Positions 25,400-33,496 of a stretch of DNA of 48,746 bases are shown one piece after another. The translations under genes were made by a program, and so were the position numbers. The notes under the pieces are model-generated. The model saw only the letters and a list, made by a program, of their open reading frames with translations, had not been told where the DNA came from and did no database searches. Positions within the stretch are counted from its first letter, which is position 1. Each line of letters starts with the position of its first letter. Source of the DNA: Elusimicrobiaceae bacterium (GTDB taxonomy: Bacteria; Elusimicrobiota; Elusimicrobia; Elusimicrobiales; Elusimicrobiaceae); the NCBI GenBank assembly GCA_028700325.1, contig JAQVSV010000010.1, positions 1-48,746 of the forward strand, given 5' to 3'.

Positions 25400-25618
25400 C
25401 TAACTGCCTGCCGGCACTATCAGACCGACCAGCGTGAAAAACCCGCCCCGCAGAATATCGCTTGCCGAGGTGAAAATAGTAACCGCCAAAGCGACAACCA
25501 TCGCTATCAAAAGCAGATACTCTATAGCCGTCTGCCCGCGCCGGCACACAGCCCGCCGGGCAAATAAGCCCGCGACACCCGCCAGACTCCGCGCCGTTCT
25601 TAAAAACGCCATATCCAT
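25400..25618 (-). CDS. Flp-type pilin with long leader (third pilin)
   Basis: 72 residues. RRG followed by QTAIEYLLLIAMVVALAV is a canonical Flp prepilin site (Glu+5, Tyr+6) and hydrophobic N-terminal helix. The leader is about 28 residues (MDMAFLRTARSLAG...), about twice that of the other two pilins, and contains its own hydrophobic patch, so the true start could be later, though no in-frame start codon with a ribosome site is obvious. Its position next to the TadG-like and TadE genes, about 16 kb from the main pilin, suggests a minor pilin. Confidence 0.7.
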   Translation of the reverse strand: MDMAFLRTARSLAGVAGLFARRAVCRRGQTAIEYLLLIAMVVALAVTIFTSASDILRGGFFTLVGLIVPAGS

Positions 25619-25670
25619 GTTATAGCCCTAAACCGAACCGCCCGCAAGGCTTATTCATTCCCCCGGTGAC

Positions 25671-26357
25671 TCAGGACTCGAATTTGCTGTCCTCGGCCGA
25701 AATAAGCCCCCGTTCGATCGCCTTGACAACCGCTTCGGTCCTGTTGGAAACGCCAAGCTTCTGGAATATGCTGTTAAGATGGTTTTTTATCGTCTTGACG
25801 CTGCAGTTCAGTTCGCTGGCGATTTCCTTGTTGCTTTTGCCGCGGCCCAGCAGATCCAGCACCCGCATTTCAGTTTTGGTCAGCGCCGCGGGCGACGACG
25901 CGGTGCCCGGCGCGCCGTTCATCTGGCGCAGGCCCTGTATCAGCTTGCCCATCAGCTGCTGCGGAATCATTACGCCTTCGCTGGCGAATGTTTTGAGCGC
26001 GTTCACCAGTTCGGACGCGGGCAGCATTTTCGACAGGTAACCGTTGGCGCCCGCCTGAATGGCTTCCATGACGTGCGCCTCGTCCTCAAAGCTCGACAGC
26101 ACGACCACGTTCGTCTGCGGCACCTCTCCGCGTATTATCCGCGTGGCGGAAATACCGTCCATTTTAGGCAGTTTGATATCCATCAGGATAACGTCGGGTT
26201 TCAGCTTCCTGGCCATTCGCACGGCTTCCTCGCCGTCCGGCGCCTCGCCCACCACCTGGATCCATTTCTCGCCTTCCAGCAGGTCTTTTATGCCTTCCCG
26301 GAACAAAGTCTGGTCATCCGCAATCATGACGCTTATCGTTTTTTTGACCTTCGCCAT
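25671..26357 (-). CDS. NarL/FixJ-type response regulator
   Basis: 228 residues. N-terminal receiver with the acidic pair DD (14-15), phospho-acceptor D60 in VILMDIKLPKMDG, Ser88 and Lys110 in YLSK. The C-terminal LuxR-type helix-turn-helix (about 157-215) has LTKTEMRVLDLLGRGKSNKEIA and CSVKTIKNHLNSIFQKLGV. All catalytic positions are present, so it should be a phosphorylation-controlled DNA-binding protein. Its ATG overlaps the TAA of the REC-kinase by one base (TAATG), pairing the two. Plausible targets are the tad promoter or the array promoters, but no binding site can be assigned. Confidence 0.92.
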   Translation of the reverse strand: MAKVKKTISVMIADDQTLFREGIKDLLEGEKWIQVVGEAPDGEEAVRMARKLKPDVILMDIKLPKMDGISATRIIRGEVPQTNVVVLSSFEDEAHVMEAIQAGANGYLSKMLPASELVNALKTFASEGVMIPQQLMGKLIQGLRQMNGAPGTASSPAALTKTEMRVLDLLGRGKSNKEIASELNCSVKTIKNHLNSIFQKLGVSNRTEAVVKAIERGLISAEDSKFES

Positions 26358-27547
26358 TATATGGCCTCCCCTGTTACTGTGCCTTGCCTTGCTGCGCCTT
26401 CGGTCTGCACCGCTTCTTCAGCCGCCGGAGCGGCGGTAGGAATAACAAACTGGAACACCGACCCTTTGCCGTTGCCTTCGCTCTCCGCCCAGATCCTGCC
26501 GTTATGCGACTCTATAATCTCTTTCGCTATCGAAAGACCCAAGCCCAGCCGCCCGGCTTTTTTGCCTTTGCTGCTGCTTTGATAAAAACTCTGAAACAGT
26601 TTGCCGGCGTCTTCCGGGTCAAGACCCTGGCCGGTGTCTTTCACCGCGACGCGCACCCGCCCTTCCTCCACCGCTTCCACTATAACCTTTATGGACCCGC
26701 CGCGCAATGTGTGTCTTATCGCGTTTTCCAGCAGATTCTGCAAAACCTGCGTTATCCGCCTGCGGTCCGCGCAAACCATGAAACTGCCGCGCACGTCGCT
26801 GGCGACCGAAACCTCTTTCTGCGCCGCCCGGCTGCGGGGCCCTTCAATGAGATTTTCCACAAGTTTTTCAATCTCGAAATAGTTTTTCTCAAGCCTGAAC
26901 TTGCCTTTCTCTATGGAGGCCCAGTCAATCAGGTCGCCTATCAGCTGGGAGATCTGCTCTATCCCGCTGGTAATATAGGCAATCTTCTGGGCCTGCTCCT
27001 CGTTGGGAGTCAACGAGGTCACCAGCATCTCGAAACTTATCTGCAGCATCATCAGCGTGTTCGACAGGTCATGCGAAGCCATTGAAAGAAACTTCGATTT
27101 CATGTCGCTCAGATTGGTCAGTTCGCCGTTTTTCTTTTTCAGTTCCGCGACCAGATTCTTTATATTCTGCTCAAGGTAATATTTTTCCAGCGCTTTCTGG
27201 ATGATCCGCTTTAGATACGCGAAATCAACCGGCTTGATCAGGAAATCATACACCGACTCCTGGATCGCTTTCACCGCAGTATCCAGCGACGCGTGCGCCG
27301 TCATCATCAGGATCTGGCTTTCGGTGTTGAGCCCGCGGATATCGCGGATAACTTCTATGCCGGTTTTGTCCGACAGGTTGAAATCCATCAGAATCACATG
27401 AAAAAACTGCGAAGCCACCAGTTCCATCGCCTGCGCGCCGCTGGCCGCCTGAAACACCTCATACCCCTCCATCGCCAGCAGATCCGCCAGCGTGTCCCGG
27501 AGATTGTCGTCATCGTCCACAATAAGTATCTTGGCTGCGCCGTCCAT
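26357..27547 (-). CDS. REC-histidine kinase (cytosolic, receiver-first)
   Basis: 396 residues, no membrane helix. Receiver at 6-120 (DDDD at 11-14, D55 in VILMDFNLSD, K105 in DFLIKP), a short coiled coil, then HisKA with the phospho-acceptor His159 in SMASHDLSNTLMML, and HATPase_c with LQNLLENAIRHT (N box), DTGQGLDPED (G1), LFQSFYQ (F box) and GLGLSIAKEI (G2). The H-box has SHDLSN instead of the common SHELRTP but keeps the His. The ATG before DGAAKILIVDD has AGGAA seven bases upstream and follows the previous kinase by 10 nt. The receiver-first layout suggests that it is an intermediate in a phosphorelay: input from the Cache kinase, output to the NarL-type regulator. Confidence 0.9.
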   Translation of the reverse strand: MDGAAKILIVDDDDNLRDTLADLLAMEGYEVFQAASGAQAMELVASQFFHVILMDFNLSDKTGIEVIRDIRGLNTESQILMMTAHASLDTAVKAIQESVYDFLIKPVDFAYLKRIIQKALEKYYLEQNIKNLVAELKKKNGELTNLSDMKSKFLSMASHDLSNTLMMLQISFEMLVTSLTPNEEQAQKIAYITSGIEQISQLIGDLIDWASIEKGKFRLEKNYFEIEKLVENLIEGPRSRAAQKEVSVASDVRGSFMVCADRRRITQVLQNLLENAIRHTLRGGSIKVIVEAVEEGRVRVAVKDTGQGLDPEDAGKLFQSFYQSSSKGKKAGRLGLGLSIAKEIIESHNGRIWAESEGNGKGSVFQFVIPTAAPAAEEAVQTEGAARQGTVTGEAI

Positions 27548-27557
27548 AGTCAGTTCC

Positions 27558-29426
27558 TCACGCCCGGGAATCGCCCGGATATACGGGTATATACATTCTG
27601 AAAGCCGTGCCGTGTCCAACCGCGCTTTCTATTTCCACCCGGCCTTTGTGCCGGTCTATCGCCTTTTTTACCACCGCCAGCCCCAACCCGGTGCCGCGGG
27701 CCTTGGTGGTGAAGAAAGGGGTGAAAATCTTTTCAATCACATCCGGCGCGATCCCGGACCCGGTGTCCGACACGCTCACCCGCGCGTATCCGCCGGACAG
27801 CGCCGATTCCACGGTCAGTTCCCCGCCCTCCGGCATCACCTCCAGCGCGTTGCCCAGCAGATTTCGGATCGCCTGCTTCATTTCCTCCGCGTCAATGCTG
27901 ACTTCCGGGTTTTCCTGCGCGTAATACGTGACCACTTTCACGGTCTCCGGAACCGGATACGCCGCCATGATATCTTCCAGATAGTCGTTTATCCTCACCG
28001 GTTTGAGGATCAGCTCCCGCGTCCGGGCAAAACCGAGTATCTCGTTTATGATGCCGTTCGCCTGCTGGATTTCGGACTCGATAATGGAAAGATGCTTGCT
28101 GATTTTCGCATCCACCTCGCCACGGGCGTTCAGCTTGGCTTTTATAAAATACGCAGAGTTGTTTATTACCGCCAGCGGATTGCGGATCTCGTGGCTCACC
28201 ACCGACGACATCTGCCCGATCGCCGCCAGCCGCTCTTTTTTTATCAGCTCCTCATGGGCGGATTTCAGCTCCCGCGTCCGCGCCTCCACCCGGCTTTCAA
28301 GCGAGCGGTTCAGATTTTCAAGCTCGCTTTTTGCGCTGAGCAGTTCGATCCGCTTGCGGTGTATGCTCTCGCTCATCTGCAGAAACGACTGCGCCAGATC
28401 GCCGATCTCGTCGTCAGGCATCCGCAGCGTCGGCAGCGACTCGAATTCCCCGTCGCCCAGCATTATCGCCGCTTCGCGCAGGGTGCGGATCGGCCGCGTA
28501 AGTATCAGCGAAAAAACATAGCCCACCGCGAAAATCCCCAGCACGAGTCCCGCAAGCAGGTGCAGCGTCTTCTCCATCATTTCGTCGGCGGGCCGGTAAA
28601 TGATCGCAACCGGCTTCTGGATATACACCGTCCAGCCCAGATCCTTCACTCCGGCAAACGCGCCCAGCACCTGGGTTCCGTCCGCCAGCCGGATCTCCTT
28701 TCCGCCGCTCTGCCCGGGATAGCGGATCAGCACATCCGACACCTCGCGCGGCATTTTCGATTCCGGCGCAAACACCTGGCTCATATCGGAATGGGCGACA
28801 AGAAATCCGTCCCGCGCCACGATCGCCGCCTCCACGCCCGAAGCCGCCGGAAAACCGGTTTTGAGAATGCTGCTCAGCCCGTTGAGACTGAGTTTAACCA
28901 GAATCGCGCCTTTGGCTTTGCCCGTAGCGTTGTCAATAACCTGCACGCCCAGCGTTATTGTCGGATACTGCCGCATGAAACGCTCAAGCGAACCCATATA
29001 CTCGCCGTTTTTCATCGTTTCGGCAAAAGCCGGTTCCTGCGCGAAACTGCGCAGTTCCGGCTCCTGCACGAACCGGTCGGCCCGGGCGGTTTCGTTGCCG
29101 GCGGAATCCACCACCGACATCTCAAGAAAAGCCGCGTGTATCTGCATCAGCCGGTTAAGCCCGGCTTTCTTCTGCGCCAGCCCGTCGCCCTGGAAATCCG
29201 GCAGACGCACGGCATCGAACAAAACATTGCGGAACGAACTGACATAGGTATACGCCGTATCGCTCATCCCGGCGGCAAGCGACTGCTGGTCTCCGAGCGC
29301 GGCCTGCTTCAGTGTCCGCCTGCTCAGCGACAGCATGTAATAGCCCACCAGCATCAGCGGTATCAGCGATACCGCAAGCAGGATCAGCAACAGCTTCGTA
29401 AACAGCTTTCCGCGTTTTCTGTTCAT
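27558..29426 (-). CDS. Cache-HAMP sensor histidine kinase
   Basis: 622 residues. Membrane helix 1 (about 10-32), a periplasmic sensor of about 250 residues with double-Cache features (VVDSAGNETARADRF; VAIIYRP at the end), membrane helix 2 (about 288-309), HAMP beginning TRPIRTLREAA, a coiled coil, HisKA with His412 in VVSHEIRNPLAVINNS, and HATPase_c with AIRNLLGNALEVMPEGG, DTGSGIAPDV, FTPFFTTKARGTGLGLAVV. All kinase boxes are intact. The start is uncertain: an ATG before NRKRGKLF is used, while an in-frame GTG 24 nt upstream is nearer to GGCGGG. It is followed 10 nt later by the REC-kinase. It should sense a small extracytoplasmic ligand; which one is unknown. Confidence 0.9.
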   Translation of the reverse strand: MNRKRGKLFTKLLLILLAVSLIPLMLVGYYMLSLSRRTLKQAALGDQQSLAAGMSDTAYTYVSSFRNVLFDAVRLPDFQGDGLAQKKAGLNRLMQIHAAFLEMSVVDSAGNETARADRFVQEPELRSFAQEPAFAETMKNGEYMGSLERFMRQYPTITLGVQVIDNATGKAKGAILVKLSLNGLSSILKTGFPAASGVEAAIVARDGFLVAHSDMSQVFAPESKMPREVSDVLIRYPGQSGGKEIRLADGTQVLGAFAGVKDLGWTVYIQKPVAIIYRPADEMMEKTLHLLAGLVLGIFAVGYVFSLILTRPIRTLREAAIMLGDGEFESLPTLRMPDDEIGDLAQSFLQMSESIHRKRIELLSAKSELENLNRSLESRVEARTRELKSAHEELIKKERLAAIGQMSSVVSHEIRNPLAVINNSAYFIKAKLNARGEVDAKISKHLSIIESEIQQANGIINEILGFARTRELILKPVRINDYLEDIMAAYPVPETVKVVTYYAQENPEVSIDAEEMKQAIRNLLGNALEVMPEGGELTVESALSGGYARVSVSDTGSGIAPDVIEKIFTPFFTTKARGTGLGLAVVKKAIDRHKGRVEIESAVGHGTAFRMYIPVYPGDSRA

Positions 29427-29486
29427 ATATACACGCCGCGCATCTCGCACAGACCCGCCGCGCCAACGAGGCCCGGCATACCCGTC

Positions 29487-30938
29487 TTAATTGCTACACG
29501 AGCCGTCCGCTTTTCCTGTCAGTTTTATTTTTTCAAAACCCGGCAGTTTTTTAAGCGAGTCAAGCCCGGGCAGAATCACCCTGCCTTCCCAAACCAGAGT
29601 CGGCGACGCGCCTATCCCAAGCCCGCCCACATAAGCCGCGTCGCGTTCCAGAAGCGTCTTGCCGTGCTCAAAACCAGCCTGTATATCCGCGACGGCGATG
29701 CCGGCTTTCTCGGCCGCGGCCTCCCACAGGCTGGAGCGGTAATCTTTATTGCGTTGCGTCAGATAATCCCAGAATTTCTCCGGGTATTTTTCGTTTATCA
29801 GCAGTTGCCGCACCGCCTCTTCCCATTCGGCGGTTCCGTGCAGACTGTCAAACGTCACGCCTTTCGGGCCTGTCGAGGCGGTCACAATGTAATGCACGCG
29901 GACAGGCACATCCTCCGGCCAGGTTTTGTCTTTCCTGTTCTCGATCACGGCGTCAAGCGCCTGCACCCCGAACGGACACTGCGCCATCACAAAAAGTTCC
30001 AGCTGTTTCTCCGCTTTCGGACGCGAAACAAAAACTCCCGCGCGGCTGGTATCGTTTACAACCAGCAGTTCGCCCCGCCGCACAAGCAACCCGTTCTTTA
30101 TCGGATACGCGAGCGTTTTCGCGACAGCCGGATTGTACCTGATGGCGTAAAACGGCAGAAAATTCATGTCAACATCCTTGAATTGCGCCATGCCCGACGC
30201 TTTGGAATAAGGAATAGCGGAATATTCCGGCTTATGCGCTTTTAAAAGCCGCTTGAGCCCGCCAGACAGCTGCGGATCCTCCTTTCCGAACCCGTCCTCG
30301 TCGGAAACCACAACGTAAATGTACGCCCGGTCCTTTTCTGAAAACTCGATTTTCGGTATGGTGCAGCGCTTCGCTTTCGGCAGAATCTCGTTAAAAGCGG
30401 TAAGCAGAGGAATCAGCCCGTATTCGCCCGAATACGGCATGTCGTTGATGAACAGCATCGGAAATTTTATTCCGATCCGCTCCTGCTTCTCGTTCGCCTC
30501 GGCCAGCTCGGTTTTCGCGGTTCTGGCGACATCGGCTTCCAGTTTCACCGGGTCTATGCCCGCGAACTGGGCGGCGTCGCGCCAGCCGTCGGACCAGGGG
30601 CTCATGCTCCGCCCGACTATATAATTCCACATCCGCTCCGGATACAGTTTTTTCACCGTCAGCATGCGGCCCGCTTCCTCCAGCCCGTCAGGGCCGGTGC
30701 CGCCGGCCGAATAGACTCCGGCCGGATCCTTCAGAACCAGCGGCGCGACCGCAAATCTGAACCGGCCCGGCAGCCGCGTTTCAACCGCGTTCAAAATCAG
30801 CAGCATCTGCCAGCTGTTCTGGGACGTAGCCTCCACATAAAGATCAATCCGCGGTTTTTCCGCCGCCGTCGCGCCATACCCCGGCGAAACCGACGCCACA
30901 GCAAATATGCACACACAGGCAGCTAGCAGCTTTTTCAT
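29487..30938 (-). CDS. Periplasmic tandem DsbA/thioredoxin-fold protein with degenerate active sites
   Basis: 483 residues with a signal peptide (MKKLLAACVCIFAVASV, cut near residue 22-25). Two copies of a DsbA-like domain are visible. The second (about 312-470) has LFVMAQCPFGVQALD, NEKYPEKFWDYLTQR and GIGASPTLVWEGRV with the cis-Pro. The first (about 31-185) has LYVEATSQNSWQML, KKLYPERMWNYIVGR and GIKFPMLFIND at equivalent places. The active site of copy 2 is CPFG with one Cys (C321) rather than CxxC, and copy 1 has no Cys there. A disulphide-exchange role of the classical kind is therefore unlikely; binding, chaperone or mono-thiol chemistry is possible. The ATG abuts the stop of the receiver gene (TAGATG). 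It lies within the signalling block, so a sensory accessory role is plausible. Confidence 0.75.
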   Translation of the reverse strand: MKKLLAACVCIFAVASVSPGYGATAAEKPRIDLYVEATSQNSWQMLLILNAVETRLPGRFRFAVAPLVLKDPAGVYSAGGTGPDGLEEAGRMLTVKKLYPERMWNYIVGRSMSPWSDGWRDAAQFAGIDPVKLEADVARTAKTELAEANEKQERIGIKFPMLFINDMPYSGEYGLIPLLTAFNEILPKAKRCTIPKIEFSEKDRAYIYVVVSDEDGFGKEDPQLSGGLKRLLKAHKPEYSAIPYSKASGMAQFKDVDMNFLPFYAIRYNPAVAKTLAYPIKNGLLVRRGELLVVNDTSRAGVFVSRPKAEKQLELFVMAQCPFGVQALDAVIENRKDKTWPEDVPVRVHYIVTASTGPKGVTFDSLHGTAEWEEAVRQLLINEKYPEKFWDYLTQRNKDYRSSLWEAAAEKAGIAVADIQAGFEHGKTLLERDAAYVGGLGIGASPTLVWEGRVILPGLDSLKKLPGFEKIKLTGKADGSCSN

Positions 30939-31316
30939 CTAGGAATTCCTCTCTTTAAAAAATCCGCCTATCCGGCGGCACAAAGCGGCGATATCAAAGG
31001 GCTTAAACAGGTATTCGTCCACGCCGGCGGCATCGCCGGCGGCGCGCTCCGCGTCCGAGAGCATGCGCCCGGTCATCACCATGACACGCACCGTTTCTCC
31101 AGGCATGGATTTCAAATCCCGGCACAGTTTGTATCCGTCCGTGTCCGGCAGCTGAAAATCAGCAAGCACCAGCGCAGGTTTGCGGGCCGCGGCCGCCAGC
31201 GCCTCGGCGCCGCTGGCCGCGCCGTACGCATCTATACCGGAAAGCTCCAGAATTTCGCACAGACTCTCCCGGAGGTTCTTGTCATCGTCCACCACAAGCA
31301 CTCCGTATCCGTTCAT
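30939..31316 (-). CDS. Stand-alone receiver-domain response regulator
   Basis: 125 residues, one receiver domain: VDDD (9-12), phospho-acceptor D53 in VLADFQLPDTDG, Thr in VMVMTGR and Lys in YLFKPFD. There is no output domain, so it acts through protein contact or as a phosphorelay carrier. Its ATG overlaps the stop of the winged-helix regulator gene, and its stop abuts the DsbA-like gene. It could take the phosphate that the neighbouring degenerate receiver cannot accept. Confidence 0.92.
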   Translation of the reverse strand: MNGYGVLVVDDDKNLRESLCEILELSGIDAYGAASGAEALAAAARKPALVLADFQLPDTDGYKLCRDLKSMPGETVRVMVMTGRMLSDAERAAGDAAGVDEYLFKPFDIAALCRRIGGFFKERNS

Positions 31317-31999
31317 TACTCCGGCCTCCGCTCGAATTTATACCCGAGGCAGGGCACGGTTCTTAAATTCCGCCCGAACCCGCCCAGCTTGTTGCGCAGC
31401 CGGCTGACATGCACGTCCACCGTGCGCGGCGAACCGAAATAATCCGGCCCCCAGACTTTCCTCAGCAGCCCGCGCCGGTCAATAACGCGGCCGGGATTTT
31501 TCAGCAGTTCAAAAAGCAGCTCGAATTCCTTATGCGTAAGGTCAACCGCCGCAGTGCCGAGCTTTACCGTCCTGCGCGTAATATTCAGCTCAAGCCCGTC
31601 AAACCCGATAGCGTCGTCATGCTCGTGAAAAAACATCCGCCTGAGTACCGCCCTGAACCTGGCCGCTATCAACCGGCTGCCCTGCCCGGGCGAGAAACAC
31701 TCGTCCGCGCCCGCTTCAAAAAACGCCAGTTCAGAAGCGGCGTTTAAACCGCCGCTCCCGTCCAGCGCGCCAAATGCCGCCACACCCAGCAACAGGCCCC
31801 TTTTGCCCAACTCGCGCACGGCAACCGGTCCGAACTCCGGGCTTTGCCCGGCCACAACCGCATAACAATCGCCGCCGCCCAGCAAATTAACCGCCGTTTC
31901 CATATTATCGGCAAATACCGCCGCCACGCCCGCCGCCTGCAGCGGCGTGACGATAAAACTGGCCTGCTCGCAAAGAAAAACCGTCCTGACGCTTTTCAC
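31316..31999 (-). CDS. OmpR-type winged-helix regulator with degenerate receiver
   Basis: 227 residues from a GTG 16 nt after the upstream stop; a longer frame starting 60 nt earlier would overlap that gene. The C-terminal winged helix (about 130-225) is canonical: VDLTHKEFELLFELLKNPG, RVIDRRGLLRKVWGPDYFG, TVDVHVSRLRNKLG and GYKFE. The N-terminal 120 residues have receiver-like length and strand pattern (VRTVFLCEQ; CYAVVAGQSPE; LLLGVAAFG), but no Asp where the phospho-acceptor should be and no acidic pair. It is therefore probably a phosphorylation-independent regulator, controlled by dimerisation, ligand or partner. A regulatory target within the tad/array region is inference. Confidence 0.82.
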   Translation of the reverse strand: MKSVRTVFLCEQASFIVTPLQAAGVAAVFADNMETAVNLLGGGDCYAVVAGQSPEFGPVAVRELGKRGLLLGVAAFGALDGSGGLNAASELAFFEAGADECFSPGQGSRLIAARFRAVLRRMFFHEHDDAIGFDGLELNITRRTVKLGTAAVDLTHKEFELLFELLKNPGRVIDRRGLLRKVWGPDYFGSPRTVDVHVSRLRNKLGGFGRNLRTVPCLGYKFERRPE

Positions 32000-32015
32000 T
32001 GTTATCGCGGATGCG

Positions 32016-32327
32016 CTATTCGGCTGCGTCCTCGACTTCTTCCGCCTGCACAAGATCAATCTTTATGCCGCGCAACCCCAGAACCGAACAGAAAAGATTG
32101 TAAATGAACGCGCAAGCAAGCTGTATCCCCATTATAGCGACCATGTAAAGCACCGCGAAAATCAGCACCCCGGCAATCCGGGAGGTGGTGGTCATCGGTT
32201 CGATATACGGACTGGGCGCTATCACAAAGGTCATCAGCCCGGCAATAAGCCCTATTACTGAAACCACCAGCGGCACCGCCGAAAAAACCAGCGACATCAA
32301 TGGAATTGCTTTTATTTCGTATTTCAT
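32016..32327 (-). CDS. Small two-helix membrane protein (DUF3566-like)
   Basis: 103 residues. MKYEIKAIPLMSLVFSAVPL, helix 1 (about 12-37), a short loop (APSPYIEPMTTT), helix 2 (about 51-83) and LFCSVLGLRGIKIDL at the end. The layout (MKYEIK..., two helices, then a G-G/R-I-K/E-V/I-x-L tail) recalls small DUF3566-type membrane proteins, usually of unknown function. AAGGAG lies 8 bases before the ATG. It sits between the HAMP-PAS sensor and the winged-helix regulator and may assist signalling. The family assignment is tentative. Confidence 0.65.
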   Translation of the reverse strand: MKYEIKAIPLMSLVFSAVPLVVSVIGLIAGLMTFVIAPSPYIEPMTTTSRIAGVLIFAVLYMVAIMGIQLACAFIYNLFCSVLGLRGIKIDLVQAEEVEDAAE

Positions 32328-32351
32328 CGGACAATCTCCTTAATTATAAAA

Positions 32352-33461
32352 TTACCGCGTTTGAGGCTTGAACAACACCAGCGTGCGGCGTATGGTGCCG
32401 CCGGTCTGCACCTGCATGGCGCGCACATGGCAGGGCACGCCGTTCAACTGGACATCACCCTCCACCGTCTGACGTGGATTATCCATCGCCATGCCGATTA
32501 TCCGCAGCACGTCCTGCTGCTGGCTGTCAATAATATCCAGCAGATGTTTCTTCTCGCCGGCATGGTTTAAATCCAGCTCGAAATTGGCGAACAGCACATA
32601 ATTATCCTCATCAACCACAAACGCCCGCGAAGAAGTGTCAACCGCGGTGGACAGCACCGACAGCCACCACATGGACTCGTCCGACTGGCGCTGCCGCTCC
32701 CGCTCCGCGAACAGTTCGAACTCCTGCCGGATCTTTGCCAGAAGCCCCGCCAGCGCGTTCGCCAGTTCGCCCAGCTCGTCCCGGCGCGGCGCGTATTTTA
32801 TTTCAAGGTTTTTCGTGGAAATGGCCTCCACGCTGTCACGCAGCAGCATGAGCGGCGCGAGTATGAAAAACCGCAGGTAAATCCACAGCGGCAGACCTAT
32901 AAGTATCAGCACACCGACCGCGCCGAAAATGTACTTCGTCATCGCGGAACTGATAATCTGGTCCGAGCTTTCCTTTGAAACCTGCAGGTTGAGTATGCCG
33001 ATTATCGTTTCGCCTTTGGCCTTGAGCGGAATGGCGATATCAAAAAACGGCTGGTTTTTAAATGAACGCACCTTCGGCTGGCCCGTATTGTAGGCCATCG
33101 CGATAGCCGGAGTTTCAACCCCGATCTCTTTTTCATACTGGTCAAACGGCATGCCGATCAGCCGGGCCTGCCGATGCCAGCGCACGATACCGTTCCCGTT
33201 AAGATACAACACATCCGCGATACGCTTGTCGCCGCCCAGCCAGCTCATCACATCCACTTCTTCCAGCGTGGGATAGAGTTTCTGGCGGATCAACCCCTTG
33301 ATCAGGTCTGGAGTTTTGATGCGCACCGTCTCAATCATATCCTGTTTGAGTTTTTCCTCGAACGTCCACCGGAACAGGTTATAATAAAACAGCCCGCCCA
33401 TCACCATCACATAAACGCCGACCACAAGAAAACATAAAGTCCATTTGATGGATATTTTCAT
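32352..33461 (-). CDS. Membrane HAMP-PAS sensor without kinase domain
   Basis: 369 residues. Helix 1 (about 7-28), a periplasmic sensor of about 155 residues with Cache-like features (IADVLYLNGNGIVRWHRQ; FFDIAIPLKAKGETIIGILNL), helix 2 (about 187-210), HAMP (LAPLMLLRDSVEAIS; RRDELGELANALAG), a coiled coil and a C-terminal PAS-like domain (SSRAFVVDEDNYVLFANFELD; RTLVLFKPQ). There is no HisKA, HATPase, GGDEF, EAL or methyl-accepting signalling tip, so the output must be by protein contact. No strong ribosome site is visible. It opens the signalling block directly after the TPR gene and might feed one of the soluble kinases downstream. Confidence 0.8.
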   Translation of the reverse strand: MKISIKWTLCFLVVGVYVMVMGGLFYYNLFRWTFEEKLKQDMIETVRIKTPDLIKGLIRQKLYPTLEEVDVMSWLGGDKRIADVLYLNGNGIVRWHRQARLIGMPFDQYEKEIGVETPAIAMAYNTGQPKVRSFKNQPFFDIAIPLKAKGETIIGILNLQVSKESSDQIISSAMTKYIFGAVGVLILIGLPLWIYLRFFILAPLMLLRDSVEAISTKNLEIKYAPRRDELGELANALAGLLAKIRQEFELFAERERQRQSDESMWWLSVLSTAVDTSSRAFVVDEDNYVLFANFELDLNHAGEKKHLLDIIDSQQQDVLRIIGMAMDNPRQTVEGDVQLNGVPCHVRAMQVQTGGTIRRTLVLFKPQTR

Positions 33462-33496
33462 ATCATGCCCGTGCTGTCACACATTGTCCTTCGGCC

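Noticed and set aside
27492-30245. Very long plus-strand open frame (917 codons) opposite the two kinases and part of the DsbA-like gene
   Set aside because: It is antisense to well-supported kinases with intact catalytic boxes; the translation is His/Arg-rich without domains. High GC at third positions leaves antisense frames open throughout this window.
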